Below, one piece after another: positions 1 to 9,088 of a DNA stretch of 64,000 bases. The translations under genes were made by a program, and so were the position numbers. Position 1 is the stretch's first letter; the number at the start of each line of letters is the position of its first letter. Under the pieces are notes generated by a model. That model was not told the origin of the DNA. It ran no database searches and was given only the letters and a program-made list of their open reading frames with translations. Source of the stretch: Natronococcus occultus SP4 (lineage in GTDB: Archaea > Halobacteriota > Halobacteria > Halobacteriales > Natrialbaceae); contig NC_019974.1 in NCBI RefSeq assembly GCF_000328685.1, positions 1,789,001-1,853,000 on the forward strand, written 5' to 3'.

Positions 1-2
1 GC

Positions 3-383
3 GTTACCGACTCCGAGGGACGGATCGTCCTCGTCCGGAATCGCTGGTCCGACGGCTGGATCGTCCCCGGCGGCGCGGTCGAACCGGACGAAGCGCTCGC
101 CGACGCCGCGCGACGCGAGGTGCGCGAGGAGACGGGACTCGAGGCGACAATCGACGACCCGTTGCTCGTCGTCGAGCAGACGTACGTCTCCAAAGTTGTA
201 TCCGACACGACTGTTCGACTTTCCGCGCAGTTCGTCGTCTTCGACGCCCGAGCAGACGGATCGATCCCCGATACCGAGCAGCTGGGCGCCGAACCCGGCG
301 AGATCGAGGCGGCGCGGTGGTTCGAAACGCTTCCTCCTGAGCTCCACGAGGACGACCTGTTTCGACCGTACCTTCGAGGATAG
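3..383 (+). CDS. Nudix hydrolase, 5' end cut by window edge
   Basis: The reading frame is open from base 3 to the stop at 381-383. A complete Nudix box is visible: GG, five residues, E, seven residues, then REVREETGL. This signature binds Mg2+ in enzymes that cleave nucleoside diphosphates linked to another moiety (family knowledge). Only the first part of the fold is missing, so the gene begins before the window. It converges on the minus-strand aldolase ending at 412. The substrate cannot be told from sequence. Confidence 0.85.
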   Translation, partial: VTDSEGRIVLVRNRWSDGWIVPGGAVEPDEALADAARREVREETGLEATIDDPLLVVEQTYVSKVVSDTTVRLSAQFVVFDARADGSIPDTEQLGAEPGEIEAARWFETLPPELHEDDLFRPYLRG

Positions 384-411
384 CGACGGGCTGGTGCTGT
401 TCCCCGTGCTC

Positions 412-1044
412 TTACTGGCCGTACGATTCGAACTTCTCGAGGACGGTCTCCAGCTGGTCGTCGGAGAGCCGTCGCGGCTCGAGGCCCGCCGACCGCGTCT
501 CGAGGTACAGGCGAGCGAGGCTCTCGACGTGGTGGGTGTTCTCGAGGGCGGTCTCGAGGTCGGGCGCCGTCACTACGAGCCCGTGGTTCTCGATAAACGA
601 GGCCGTCGAGCCCGCCTCGTCCATCGCCGCGACGATGTTCGCGGCCAGCTGATCGGAGCCGTAAGGGGCGTACTCGGCGACGGGAACCTCCTTGCCGACC
701 GCGACGATCATGTAGTGGATCGGCGGCAGCGGCTGGTGGGCGACTGCAAGCGCCGTCGACCACGGCGAGTGGGTGTGGACGATGGCGCCGACGTCCTCGC
801 GGCGGTAGATCGCGCTGTGCATCGGCACCTCGCTGCTGGGGGCCATCTCGCCCTCGCGCTGCTCGCCGTCGACGCCGACGACGGGCGTCTCGGCGACGTC
901 GAAGCTGTCGTAGGGAACGCCGGTCGGCGTGATGGCGAACGCGTCTCCCTCGCGGACGCTCAGGTTCCCCGTCCGCGCGGGGGTCAGTTCGGCCAGCTCG
1001 GCGGCGTGTGCGACGACCTGTCGGCGCTCGGACTCGAGGATCAC
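412..1044 (-). CDS. Class II aldolase/adducin family protein (fuculose-phosphate aldolase-like)
   Basis: A 210-residue protein whose zinc-binding histidines are visible in HTHSPWST and in the later ENHGLVV motif, as in L-fuculose-1-phosphate aldolase and related class II aldolases. These enzymes split or form sugar phosphates through a zinc enediolate. The GTG start at 1044 overlaps the stop of the upstream HAD gene (GTGA), so the two are translationally coupled. A longer frame upstream runs antiparallel to that HAD gene and is rejected. Substrate is unknown; a dehydratase role (MtnB-like) is also possible. Confidence 0.85.
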   Translation of the reverse strand: MILESERRQVVAHAAELAELTPARTGNLSVREGDAFAITPTGVPYDSFDVAETPVVGVDGEQREGEMAPSSEVPMHSAIYRREDVGAIVHTHSPWSTALAVAHQPLPPIHYMIVAVGKEVPVAEYAPYGSDQLAANIVAAMDEAGSTASFIENHGLVVTAPDLETALENTHHVESLARLYLETRSAGLEPRRLSDDQLETVLEKFESYGQ

Positions 1045-1742
1045 AGTACCAGCTCCGTTAGCTCCCCGAAGGCATCTATCCTGTGGTCGGGTCGTCGCCG
1101 TCCCTCGAGCGGCTCGTCGGGATCGGCGTTCCAGAGCACCGTCTCGAGCCCCACGGCGTTGGCCCCAACGACGTCGGCGCCGACGTTGTCCCCGACCATC
1201 ACCGCCTCCGAGACGCGCCGATCCAGCCGCGCCAGCGGCAGGGTGAACATGACCGAGCCCGGCTTCTCCCGGCCCGTCTCCTCGGAAGTGACGAGGACGT
1301 CGATGTGGTCTTCGAGCCCGAGTTGCTCGACCTTCGCCAGCTGGATGCGGGTCGTCAGGTTGGTCGTGATCGCGACGGCGACGTCCTCGGCTCGCAGCGT
1401 CTCGAAGGTCTCCTCGACGTCCGGAAAGAGCTCCATCTCCTCGAGGTACCCCTCCCAGAACGCCTCGCCGAGCGCCAGGGCGTCGCCCGCTCTGGGCTCG
1501 CCGGTGTGTTCCTCTACGGCGCGCTTGAAGTAGATGAACCGTTCGTGGGTGGCTGCGGTGCCGGAGAGCTCGCGCTTGACCTCCCGGCGGCCGGTCTGGT
1601 AGAACTCGTCGAACGCGGTCGCGTCGAAGTCGTATCCCAGTTCGCGGGCGGTTTCGCGCGCGGCTTCGAGCGCCGCGTCCCGACACGGCGCGTACGGGTA
1701 GAGTGTGTCGTCCAGATCGAAGAGGACGGCGGTGGCTGCCAT
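1041..1742 (-). CDS. HAD superfamily hydrolase (probable phosphatase)
   Basis: A 233-residue protein with all HAD motifs: I as [11 protein letters not shown] (Asp9 nucleophile, Asp11 acid/base), II as ITTNLT, III Lys in GREKPG, and IV as [10 protein letters not shown]. The second Asp in motif I points to phosphatase chemistry. It sits 58 bp downstream of a Cys-less TenA gene on the same strand and overlaps the following aldolase by GTGA. In plants a Cys-less TenA is fused to a HAD thiamin-monophosphate phosphatase (known), so a thiamin-related substrate is a reasonable guess, not shown here. Confidence 0.85.
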   Translation of the reverse strand: MAATAVLFDLDDTLYPYAPCRDAALEAARETARELGYDFDATAFDEFYQTGRREVKRELSGTAATHERFIYFKRAVEEHTGEPRAGDALALGEAFWEGYLEEMELFPDVEETFETLRAEDVAVAITTNLTTRIQLAKVEQLGLEDHIDVLVTSEETGREKPGSVMFTLPLARLDRRVSEAVMVGDNVGADVVGANAVGLETVLWNADPDEPLEGRRRPDHRIDAFGELTELVL

Positions 1743-1800
1743 ACGCTACCCGTTACGATCGACCGGGAAACGAGTACCGATCCGGACGGTCTCGAGGGGA

Positions 1801-2556
1801 CTACCCCCGATCCTCGTCCGGAGCCGATTCGTAACACTCCTCGAAGAAGGCGACCTCGAGGTCGACGGTCCGGCGGAACAGCTCCTCGACTCGCCGCTGG
1901 CGTCGCGGCGAACAGTCGGCGCCGACCGCGTCCAGCTGGCCGCGGAGCTCGTCGACGAACGCGACGAACGACGGCACCGCATGGAGGTCGATCCACTCGG
2001 CGTAGTAGAAGGGAAGGTCGGCTCCGTCGCTCGGCGGCTCGGTATCCGGATTGCCGTACTCCGTCGCGACCGCGGTGGCCCACTCCCGGTAGATCCACTC
2101 CGCGGGAACGAGGACGGCCAGCGTCTCGGCGTACCCGCCCTCCCGAGCCGCGCGCCCCAGTAGGTCGACCAGCGCGGCCGCGGTCGGCGACCGGTCGGGG
2201 TCGTCCCGTCGCGATTCGGGGACGTCCAGCGCGTCGAACGACCGCCGGAAGTAGTCGTTCTCCTCGCCGGTGATCGTCCCGAGGAACTCGATCAGCGGGC
2301 GCTTCGCCTCGATCCCCGGCGCCTGGCCGACCGCGAACCCGAAGGCGCCGACCAGCGCCTCGAGGAAGGCATAATCCTGCACGAGGTAGGTCGCGTAGGC
2401 GTCCTCGTCGAGCGTGCCCGCACCCAGCTCCCGCGTGAAGCGGTGCGTGATCGCGTCGGTCCAGGCGGGCTCCGAGCGCTCGCGGAGCCAGTCGGTGAAG
2501 CGTGGGTCGGCGACGGTCTCCGCGTACTCGTCGTAGCTGGCGGGGACGTCGCTCAC
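1801..2556 (-). CDS. TenA-family protein lacking the catalytic cysteine (TenA_E-like)
   Basis: A 251-residue member of the TenA/thiaminase II fold: WTDAITHRF near the N-terminus, YLVQDYAFLEALV with the conserved Asp, and a C-terminal region rich in Phe/Glu. At the site where TenA has its nucleophile (PC), this protein reads LVPAEWIY, so Cys becomes Ala152 followed by Glu153. Cys-less TenA_E proteins act on formylamino- or amino-HMP in thiamin pyrimidine salvage (known for plants). GTG at 2556 overlaps the stop of the upstream tenA (GTGA). A longer frame reads through tenA and is rejected. Confidence 0.8.
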   Translation of the reverse strand: MSDVPASYDEYAETVADPRFTDWLRERSEPAWTDAITHRFTRELGAGTLDEDAYATYLVQDYAFLEALVGAFGFAVGQAPGIEAKRPLIEFLGTITGEENDYFRRSFDALDVPESRRDDPDRSPTAAALVDLLGRAAREGGYAETLAVLVPAEWIYREWATAVATEYGNPDTEPPSDGADLPFYYAEWIDLHAVPSFVAFVDELRGQLDAVGADCSPRRQRRVEELFRRTVDLEVAFFEECYESAPDEDRG

Positions 2557-3212
2557 AGCTCCCACCCCTCCCGCGTGTAGGCCATCTCCCAGAACCGGTA
2601 CTCGAGTTTGGCGCTCGTCAGGAACGCCTCGCGCATCGCCTCGTGCTCGCCGGGATAGCGTTCCCCGCAGCGGTCGACGAACTCCCGGCACCAGTCGGTC
2701 GCCTCCCGGAACTCGTCGCTCGTGTACATCTCGATGAACGGCGTGTAGCGGTGCTCTTCGGACGCGATTTCGTCCATATGCTCGGCGACGTCGAGGTAGC
2801 CCTGCATGCAGGGGTACAGCGCCCCGGCGATCTCGGCGATCGACCCCTCGTGGGCCGTTCGCACGAGGAAGCTCGTGTACGCGACGCAGGTCGGGGCCTT
2901 CTCGACGCGCTCGAGCTCCTCGACCGAGATCCCGTAGTCGGCGGCGAACTCCCGGTGAAGCTCCATCTCGTGGTCTAGCACCTGGTGGGCGACGCCCAGC
3001 AGGTGGGTCATCGTCGCCTCGTCGCGGGCCTTCCCGCCCGCGATCGAGAACAGCCGCGCGTAGTCCAGCAGGTACCGGTAGTCCTGTTTCACCCAGTGTT
3101 CGAACGCGTCCTCGTCGAGTGTTCCCTCGGCGAGTTCGACCACGAACGGGTGATCGAGCTGTGCCTCCCAGACGTGACTGCCGTGTTCGAGAAGGTCGTC
3201 GCTGAATGCCAT
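2553..3212 (-). CDS. tenA: Thiaminase II / aminopyrimidine aminohydrolase TenA
   Basis: A 219-residue TenA with the catalytic Cys135 in LYPCMQGY, Asp44 in VKQDYRYL and the C-terminal EYRFWEMAY motif; even the numbering matches Bacillus TenA. It hydrolyses 4-amino-5-aminomethyl-2-methylpyrimidine to HMP, salvaging thiamin breakdown products. It is the first gene of a minus-strand set followed directly by a Cys-less paralogue (GTGA overlap), a HAD phosphatase and an aldolase. Its upstream region is shared with the divergent thrS. Confidence 0.92.
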   Translation of the reverse strand: MAFSDDLLEHGSHVWEAQLDHPFVVELAEGTLDEDAFEHWVKQDYRYLLDYARLFSIAGGKARDEATMTHLLGVAHQVLDHEMELHREFAADYGISVEELERVEKAPTCVAYTSFLVRTAHEGSIAEIAGALYPCMQGYLDVAEHMDEIASEEHRYTPFIEMYTSDEFREATDWCREFVDRCGERYPGEHEAMREAFLTSAKLEYRFWEMAYTREGWEL

Positions 3213-3531
3213 CGCCGATACTTCGATCCGAGCGGAGATATAACTAGTGAATACTACCCGATAATACGAAGTGGATCACGCGCCCGAGGACTCCGGAACG
3301 GCATCCACTGCAGTTGCTGGCGCCAGCTGCGGGGGTCCACAGACCATCACAACGCTTTTATCCCGCTCGAGACAACTCGTAGCCACGATGGTAGGTGTCC
3401 GCTTTACAGGGGCTCTCGCCCGCTTCTAACCACCACCTACCGTTCGCTGTGTCGGACGCGATCCGCCAGCGAGCGGCGTGCGCGGACGCCCGTCCGAACT
3501 TCTCACCGAAGTTCCCAAACCGATTACAGCC
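3213..3531 (+). promoter_or_regulatory. tenA/thrS divergent intergenic region with structured thrS leader
   Basis: This 319-bp gap holds promoters for both flanking genes. A TATA-like CTTTTATC at 3354-3361 predicts a thrS start near 3385. The leader then has an 8-bp inverted repeat GGTAGGTG (3390-3397) / CACCTACC (3434-3441), with a small GGGC/GCCC hairpin inside (3410-3421). Just before the start codon is a second hairpin, GAACTTC (3496-3502) / GAAGTTC (3508-3514). A leader of about 145 nt is long for haloarchaea, whose transcripts are often leaderless. Its function is unknown. Confidence 0.55.
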
Positions 3532-5481
3532 ATGTCAGAATCAGATTCACAGGAACGGATAGCGGTCGTACTGCCAGACGGATCGGAGCTCGAGGTCGAG
3601 TCCGACGCGACGGTCGAGGACTGCGCCTACGAGATCGGTCCCGGACTCGGAAGCGACACCGCCGCCGGCAAGCTCGATGGCGAACTCGTCGCCAAGGAAG
3701 CAGCCGTCTACGACGGTGCCGAACTCGAGATCGTCACGGACCAGTCCGAGGAGTACCTGCGCGTGATGCGCCACTCGGCCTCGCACTGTCTCGCTCAGGC
3801 CGTCGAGCGACTGTACGACCCCGAGAAGGTCAAGCTCGCGATCGGCCCGCCGACCGACGAGGGCTTCTATTATGACTTCGATAACCTCGACGTCGACGAG
3901 GACGACCTCGCGGAGCTCGAGCGCGAGATCGAGGAGATCGTCGCCGAAGACTACGAGATCGAGCGCGAGGACGTCTCGATCGAGGAGGCCGAACGGCGCC
4001 TCGAGGACGAGCCCTACAAGCTCGAGCTGCTCGAGGAGTTCGCCGACGAGAACGACCAGGTGTCGTTCTACAGGCAGGGTGAGTGGGAGGACCTCTGTGC
4101 GGGTCCCCACGTCGACTCGACGGGCGAGATCGGCGTCGTCAAGCTCCTCGAGATCGCGGGCGCCTACTGGCGCGGCGACGAGGAGAACCCGATGCAGACC
4201 CGGATCTACGGCACCGCCTTCGAGAGCGAGAGCGACCTCGAGGAGTTCCTCGAGCGCAAGGAGGAAGCCGAGAAACGGGACCACCGCCGGATCGGCTCGG
4301 AGATGAACCTCTTCTCGATCCAGGACGTCACCGGCCCCGGACTGCCGCTGTATCACCCCGCCGGGAAGACGGTTCTGAAGGAACTCGAGGACTTCGTCGA
4401 GCAGCTTAACCGGGACGCGGGCTACGACTACGTCGAGACGCCCCACGTGTTCAAGACGGATCTCTGGCACCGCTCGGGCCACTACGAGAACTACGCCGAC
4501 GACATGTTCATCTTCGACGTCGGCGACGACGAGTTCGGGCTGAAGCCGATGAACTGTCCGGGCCACGCCGCCATCTTCCAGGACCAGTCCTGGTCGTACC
4601 GCGATCTGCCGATCCGCTACGCGGAGAACGGCAAAGTGTACCGCAAAGAACAGCGCGGCGAGCTGTCGGGACTGTCGCGAGTCTGGGCGTTTACGATCGA
4701 CGACGGCCACCTCTTCATCCGCCCCGACCAGATCCGCAGCGAGGTCGAGGAGATCATGGACATGATCACGGAAGTCCTCGAGACGTTCGACCTCGACTAC
4801 GAGATGGCGCTGGCGACGAAACCCGAGAAGTCCGTCGGCAGCGACGAGATCTGGGAGCGCGCCGAGAGCCAGCTCGAGGACGTCCTCGAGGCCCGCGCCC
4901 ACGAGTACGAGATCGAGGAGGGTGACGGCGCCTTCTACGGGCCGAAGATCGACTTCGCGTTCGAGGACGCGATCGGGCGCTCCTGGGACGGCCCGACGGT
5001 CCAGCTCGATTTCAACATGCCCGAGCGGTTCGATCTGGACTACGTCGGCGAGGACAACGAACAGCACCAGCCGGTGATGATCCACCGGGCGCTGTACGGC
5101 AGCTACGAACGGTTCTTCATGATGCTCATCGAGCATTTCGAGGGCCGGTTCCCGCTGTGGCTCGCGCCCGAGCAGGTCCGCGTGCTGCCGATCTCCGACG
5201 ACAACCTGGGGTACGCCCACCGAGTCGCAAACGAGTTCGACGGCTTCCGCGTCGAGGTCGACGACCGCGACTCCACCCTGGAGCGGAAGATCCGCGCGGC
5301 CCACGACGATCGGGTTCCGTACCAGATCATCGTCGGCGACGACGAGGAAGAAAACGAGAACATCTCGGTGCGGGATCGCTTCGAGGACCAGGAGTACGAC
5401 GTCGAGATCGACGCCTTCCGCGACCACCTCGAGGCCGAGCGCGCGGAGAAGCGTTCCGAACCGGACTTCCTGCAGGGCTGA
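3532..5481 (+). CDS. thrS: Threonyl-tRNA synthetase
   Basis: A 649-residue class II synthetase charging tRNA-Thr. Order: N-terminal TGS domain (residues 1-70), N2 editing domain with H81xxxH85 (HSASH) and C189xxxH193 (CAGPH), then the catalytic core. Zinc ligands are Cys342 (MNCPGH), His393 (DDGHLF) and His518 (MIHRALYGS). Motif 2 is [14 protein letters not shown]-terminal anticodon-binding domain follows. The editing domain is of the bacterial type rather than the separate archaeal type. The ATG at 3532 is chosen because an 18-codon upstream extension falls within the leader hairpins. Confidence 0.96.
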   Translation: MSESDSQERIAVVLPDGSELEVESDATVEDCAYEIGPGLGSDTAAGKLDGELVAKEAAVYDGAELEIVTDQSEEYLRVMRHSASHCLAQAVERLYDPEKVKLAIGPPTDEGFYYDFDNLDVDEDDLAELEREIEEIVAEDYEIEREDVSIEEAERRLEDEPYKLELLEEFADENDQVSFYRQGEWEDLCAGPHVDSTGEIGVVKLLEIAGAYWRGDEENPMQTRIYGTAFESESDLEEFLERKEEAEKRDHRRIGSEMNLFSIQDVTGPGLPLYHPAGKTVLKELEDFVEQLNRDAGYDYVETPHVFKTDLWHRSGHYENYADDMFIFDVGDDEFGLKPMNCPGHAAIFQDQSWSYRDLPIRYAENGKVYRKEQRGELSGLSRVWAFTIDDGHLFIRPDQIRSEVEEIMDMITEVLETFDLDYEMALATKPEKSVGSDEIWERAESQLEDVLEARAHEYEIEEGDGAFYGPKIDFAFEDAIGRSWDGPTVQLDFNMPERFDLDYVGEDNEQHQPVMIHRALYGSYERFFMMLIEHFEGRFPLWLAPEQVRVLPISDDNLGYAHRVANEFDGFRVEVDDRDSTLERKIRAAHDDRVPYQIIVGDDEEENENISVRDRFEDQEYDVEIDAFRDHLEAERAEKRSEPDFLQG

Positions 5482-5489
5482 GCCGAGAG

Positions 5490-5583
5490 CCCGGTCAGTT
5501 CGACGCGAACGCTCGTACGGCTTCTACGCCGACGAACCCGGTCAGTTCGACGCGAACGCTCGTACGGCTTCTACGCCGACGAA
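5490..5583 (+). repeat. Perfect 47-bp tandem duplication downstream of thrS
   Basis: Two identical 47-bp units lie end to end (5490-5536 and 5537-5583), beginning CCCGGTCAGTTCGACGCG. The second is followed only by CC before the match stops. The pair lies just after the thrS stop in a 324-bp gap with no convincing gene. A 73-residue minus-strand frame covers part of it but has no family resemblance. The rest of the gap holds the gfcR promoter. Confidence 0.9.
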
Positions 5584-5805
5584 CCGGGGTACTCGCTCGG
5601 CGTCGCGGTCGTACTCCTCGAGTACGGCGTCGCGGCTACTGCAGAAGGCCCAGGCTCGAGTGATGCAGCAGCTGGGACAGTGATACGGCCGACTCGCGGC
5701 GCAGCTGGTGAACGATCATCTCCGTTCTCGAAACCCATGTTCGTGATGGACACACACGGCCGGAGAGATCGAAATACCCATACTTGCAGCATCGTGCATA
5801 TCTGT

Positions 5806-6516
5806 ATGAACCGCGCCGAGAAGGCCGCCCTGCAGCTCCGGGCGGTCGACGTTCTGCGGATGTTGAAGGAGACGCGAACCTACGACGAACTCGCCGCCGA
5901 GACGGGGCTTCCAGCCGGCGACCTCAATCGGTACGTCAACGGCCACGTCCTGCCCGGTACCGAACGCGCCCGCGAGGTCGTCGACGAACTCGGTCGCGAG
6001 GCGCTGGCCGACGAGCTCGACGCCCGAATCAGCGTCGACGACGAGGGGTACGTCGATAACACGGCGACGGTGTTCGACCAGCCGTTTCTCGATCTCGCCG
6101 CGCCCGTCGTTGCCAACGCCTTCGAGTTCGACCGTCCCGACGTCGTCCTGACCGCCGCGACCGACGGGATCACGCTCGCCAGCGCGCTGGCGAGCTACTA
6201 CGGCACCCGCTGTGCCTACGCGAAAAAGACCAAAGAAACCGCCGTCGAGGAGTTCATCGAGGCCCGCGAGCGGCTCCAGTCGGGGATCGAGCTCACCTAC
6301 TATCTGCCGGCCGCGGCGATCGACGAGGGCGAGTCGGTGCTGGTCGTCGACGACCTCATCCGGTCGGGCGAGACCCAGGAGCTGCTGCTCGATATCGTTG
6401 AAACCGCCGACGCCGACGTCGCCGGCGTCTTCGCGCTCATCGCGGCCGGCGACGACGGGATCGAGCGCGCCCGCGATCGGACCGATGCGCCGATCGGCTC
6501 GCTGGTTTCCGTCTAA
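5806..6516 (+). CDS. gfcR: GfcR-type phosphoribosyltransferase-like transcriptional regulator
   Basis: A 236-residue protein with an N-terminal helix-turn-helix region (TYDELAAETGLPAGDLNRYV) and a C-terminal type I phosphoribosyltransferase fold carrying the PRPP loop VLVVDDLIRSGETQ. This architecture matches GfcR, the haloarchaeal activator of semiphosphorylative Entner-Doudoroff sugar catabolism (known from Haloferax). The ATG at 5806 fits a leaderless transcript, with TATA-like AAATACCC at 5772-5779. Its stop overlaps that of the convergent phosphatase gene. A DgoD-type dehydratase 3 kb away is a plausible target. Confidence 0.82.
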   Translation: MNRAEKAALQLRAVDVLRMLKETRTYDELAAETGLPAGDLNRYVNGHVLPGTERAREVVDELGREALADELDARISVDDEGYVDNTATVFDQPFLDLAAPVVANAFEFDRPDVVLTAATDGITLASALASYYGTRCAYAKKTKETAVEEFIEARERLQSGIELTYYLPAAAIDEGESVLVVDDLIRSGETQELLLDIVETADADVAGVFALIAAGDDGIERARDRTDAPIGSLVSV

Positions 6517-6944
6517 TACTCGTTTCGCTCGGCCTCCAACTCGTCGAACAGTGCCTCGACGCGTTCCCGGACGTTCTCGCGGATCTTGCGGACCCGCTCG
6601 AGCTCCTGCCCGTGTGGATCCTCGAGATTCCAGTCGCGAACGTCCGTGTCGGCGTCGAGTTCGAGGGTCGAACACCCCATCGTTGCGACGTAGTCACTGC
6701 CCTCGAGCTCCGAGTCGGAGATCGCTCTGGGCGTCCGGTCCGAGAGGTCGACCCCCTTCTCGGCCATTGCCTCCACGACGACGTTGTGAACCGAGGACGC
6801 GGGATGGGTCCCACCCGAGACGATCTCGACGGCGTCCTCGAGCTCGCGGGCCTCGCGTTCGCGCTCGGCGAAGGCCGTCGCCATCTGGCTCCGGCCGGCG
6901 TTTTGGACACAGACCATCGCGATGCGGGTCGGGTCGCGTTCCAT
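6513..6944 (-). CDS. Low-molecular-weight phosphatase / arsenate reductase family protein
   Basis: A 143-residue protein with the LMW phosphatase P-loop CVQNAGRSQ (Cys-x5-Arg) near the N-terminus and a C-terminal DPHG segment containing the general-acid Asp. The family includes protein-tyrosine phosphatases and thioredoxin-linked arsenate reductases (ArsC). The NAGRSQM variant is typical of the ArsC side. It converges on gfcR with stop codons overlapping at 6513-6516. The ATG at 6944 is preferred over one eight codons earlier because the motif then lies close to the N-terminus. No arsenic genes adjoin it. Confidence 0.82.
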   Translation of the reverse strand: MERDPTRIAMVCVQNAGRSQMATAFAEREREARELEDAVEIVSGGTHPASSVHNVVVEAMAEKGVDLSDRTPRAISDSELEGSDYVATMGCSTLELDADTDVRDWNLEDPHGQELERVRKIRENVRERVEALFDELEAERNEY

Positions 6945-7046
6945 ACCTACGACCGGCGGTCGCGGCACCTAACGGTTCGTCCGTCGGCTCGTGTGAGAAC
7001 TGTAGCCGTACGGCGTCGTGGTGGCTGGTCCCGAACACCGCGTGTC

Positions 7047-7481
7047 TCAGCGGACGATCGTCACCGGAACCGGGGAGCGTCTGGCGATGGTCTCGGCGAC
7101 GCTGCCCAGAAGAATGCGACTGGCACCGGTCCGCCCGTGGCTTCCGACGACGATCTGGTCGAAGTCGTTGTCCTCGGCGTAGTCGACGATCGATCGGGAG
7201 ATCCCGCCGACGATCTTGTCGGTTTCGATGGTGGCGCCGAGCTGGCTCGCGTGTTCGGCCGCGTCCTCGAGGATGTTCTCGGCTCGGGTCTCGTGGTGGT
7301 CCTGAATCTCGTCGTAGTTGGCCATCGCCCCGCCCTCGATCCCTGTCGCCGCGTAGAAGTCGCCCGGATCGAGGACGTGGAGTGCCGTCACCGACGCTTC
7401 GGGATGTTCCTCGAGTGCGAACTCGAGTGCCTGCGTCGAGCGGTCCGAGTCGTCGATCGGGACGAGAATTCGCTTCGCCAT
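7047..7481 (-). CDS. Universal stress protein (UspA family)
   Basis: A 144-residue single UspA domain beginning MAKRILVPIDDSDRS and ending with the ATP-binding signature GSHGRTGASRILLGSVAE followed by SPVPVTIVR. ATP-binding Usp proteins dimerise and assist stress survival. It stands alone, about 100 bp from the phosphatase gene. No partner protein is suggested by the neighbourhood. Confidence 0.92.
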   Translation of the reverse strand: MAKRILVPIDDSDRSTQALEFALEEHPEASVTALHVLDPGDFYAATGIEGGAMANYDEIQDHHETRAENILEDAAEHASQLGATIETDKIVGGISRSIVDYAEDNDFDQIVVGSHGRTGASRILLGSVAETIARRSPVPVTIVR

Positions 7482-7632
7482 GCACCGGGATACGGTATCA
7501 TCCCAGTTAAGTACACCCCACGAACGATCACGCCGGAGAGCGGTTTCGACCTCGAGCAGTCGGGCGATCTCGTCGCCCCCGGAGCTGCAGCTATCGGAGT
7601 TGCGAATCGAAGAAATCGGGATCGTGACGTCG

Positions 7633-8223
7633 TTACTTCGCGCGGCCCCGGCCGCCCGTGTTGGACGGTCGGACCTTCTCGGCGCCCTTGCCGCGGTTGT
7701 TCAGCCCGCGGTTGTCCTTGCCGGCGTTCGTGAGACCACGGAACGCACGGTTCGTGTGGGCGTCGTCACAGATCCAGTTGAGATCGTCGTCGTTCTCGAT
7801 CGCGGGGTGGTTCGGATCCACGAGGATCACTTCGAACCACTTCTGGGAGCCGTCCTCGCCGACCCAGTAGCTGTTGAGCACCCGCAGGTTGGGGTACTTT
7901 CGGGAGACGCGCTCCTCGCCGATGCGCTGGATGTTTTTCCGCCGGCCGATCCGGTTGACACCCTGGCGCTTGGTACGGCGGCCAGCCTTGTGTCGCTGTT
8001 TTCGGGCCGTCCCCTTACGAACGGAGACGCGAGTAACGACAATGCCCTGCTTGGCCTTGTAACCGAGCTCTCGGGCCTTGTCGAGGCGGGTGGGGCGCTC
8101 GATCCGCTCGATCGCGCCCTGGTTGCGCCACTCCTGTTTGCGCTGCCACTGCAGTTCACCGAGCTTGCCGTCGTCGGGGTCTTTCCACGCGTCCTTGATG
8201 TGCGAGTAGAAACTCTTTGCCAT
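7633..8223 (-). CDS. rpl15e: 50S ribosomal protein L15e
   Basis: A 196-residue basic protein starting MAKSFYSHIKDAWKDPD, with the conserved RLDKARELGYKAKQGIVVTRV core and a Gly/Asn/Arg-rich C-terminus ending NTGGRGRAK. It is the archaeal/eukaryotic L15e of the large subunit and is absent from bacteria. Unlike most neighbours it is strongly basic, as expected for an rRNA-binding protein. The ATG at 8223 gives the usual length; a ten-residue upstream extension is rejected. Confidence 0.96.
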   Translation of the reverse strand: MAKSFYSHIKDAWKDPDDGKLGELQWQRKQEWRNQGAIERIERPTRLDKARELGYKAKQGIVVTRVSVRKGTARKQRHKAGRRTKRQGVNRIGRRKNIQRIGEERVSRKYPNLRVLNSYWVGEDGSQKWFEVILVDPNHPAIENDDDLNWICDDAHTNRAFRGLTNAGKDNRGLNNRGKGAEKVRPSNTGGRGRAK

Positions 8224-8466
8224 CGTGATCACTGCGGGCGTTTCCTGGTTCAACCCAGCGGGTCGGTCCCGCGGATCACATCCCGACCTGTGGGCGTCGA
8301 TGCCGTACAGGTGCCCGCCGGCGCCCGCGACCCAGCGAGTCGTCCCTATCTACCCAGCTACCGAGTATAAACGCTTCGAACCGCGACGACGCTGACGCTC
8401 GAGCGGTCGCTCTCGGTACCGCGGCGGCTCCGCGTGTGATCGTCGGCTCCCCGCGGTCTCGGGCCG

Positions 8467-8661
8467 TCAGGCCGGCTCGAGCAGCTCGTACTCCTGTGAG
8501 AGGTCGTCCCAGAGCCGATCGACCGACTGCATCGATTCGAGCGACTCGACCCGATTCCGCAGCTGCTCGGCCTCGTCCTCCGACGTCATCCCCTCGCTGA
8601 CCGCCTCGTCGACGACGGTCTCGAGTACGTCCCGTTGATACTCGAGTGGTGTCTCGCTCAT
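8467..8661 (-). CDS. Small acidic protein of unknown function
   Basis: A 64-residue acidic, apparently helical protein starting MSETPLEYQRDVLETVVDEA and ending QEYELLEPA. Charge pattern and codon usage look typical of a real haloarchaeal gene. A longer frame reaches upstream but its extension lacks that character. No domain is recognised. Confidence 0.6.
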   Translation of the reverse strand: MSETPLEYQRDVLETVVDEAVSEGMTSEDEAEQLRNRVESLESMQSVDRLWDDLSQEYELLEPA

Positions 8662-9088
8662 GCCAACTGGACACATACCTTCGATCCAGTTAGTTATGAG
8701 ACCCACTATCACTGTTTCACTGTGGCAATGGTTGTCTATCGCGACGTTCGGTCGAAAGGGACTGCGCTTCCGGAGCACCGTGGACCGTTCGCCTCGGGTA
8801 TCGCGTTCGTCCGGAGCGATCCGCAGATCGACGACCGGCGGCTGGTTTTTGTTGTGCAACGTTCCCTCTGGGCCGCGGCCCCGCTGTTCAGGCGTTGTCA
8901 GGAGGGGAGCCGGATCCCGGACAAACTGGACGGCCGTTCGGAAAAATAAACAGCTAGTAACTGATGAAAGGTTTCTACCGCGGAACGACCGCCCGAAGTG
9001 AATCGGGTGCTCGCCGCCGAAACGACGGGAACTCGACCAGCCCTGAGAAGGCGAAACGCGTCTCGGCCGCGGACCCGTCGAACGACGC
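8662..9088. other. 427-bp gap without a supported gene
   Basis: Several frames are open on both strands, but none has the acidic composition or a recognisable motif. The part next to 8661 probably carries the promoter of the small minus-strand gene. The part next to 9089 is downstream of the isomerase gene. Confidence 0.5.

Noticed and set aside
3547-5427. 626-codon minus-strand frame antisense to thrS
   Set aside because: It is the GC-driven mirror of a clear thrS gene and has no domain.
8728-8949. 73-codon plus-strand frame in the gap
   Set aside because: Basic composition and overlapping equally long frames on other phases; no motif.
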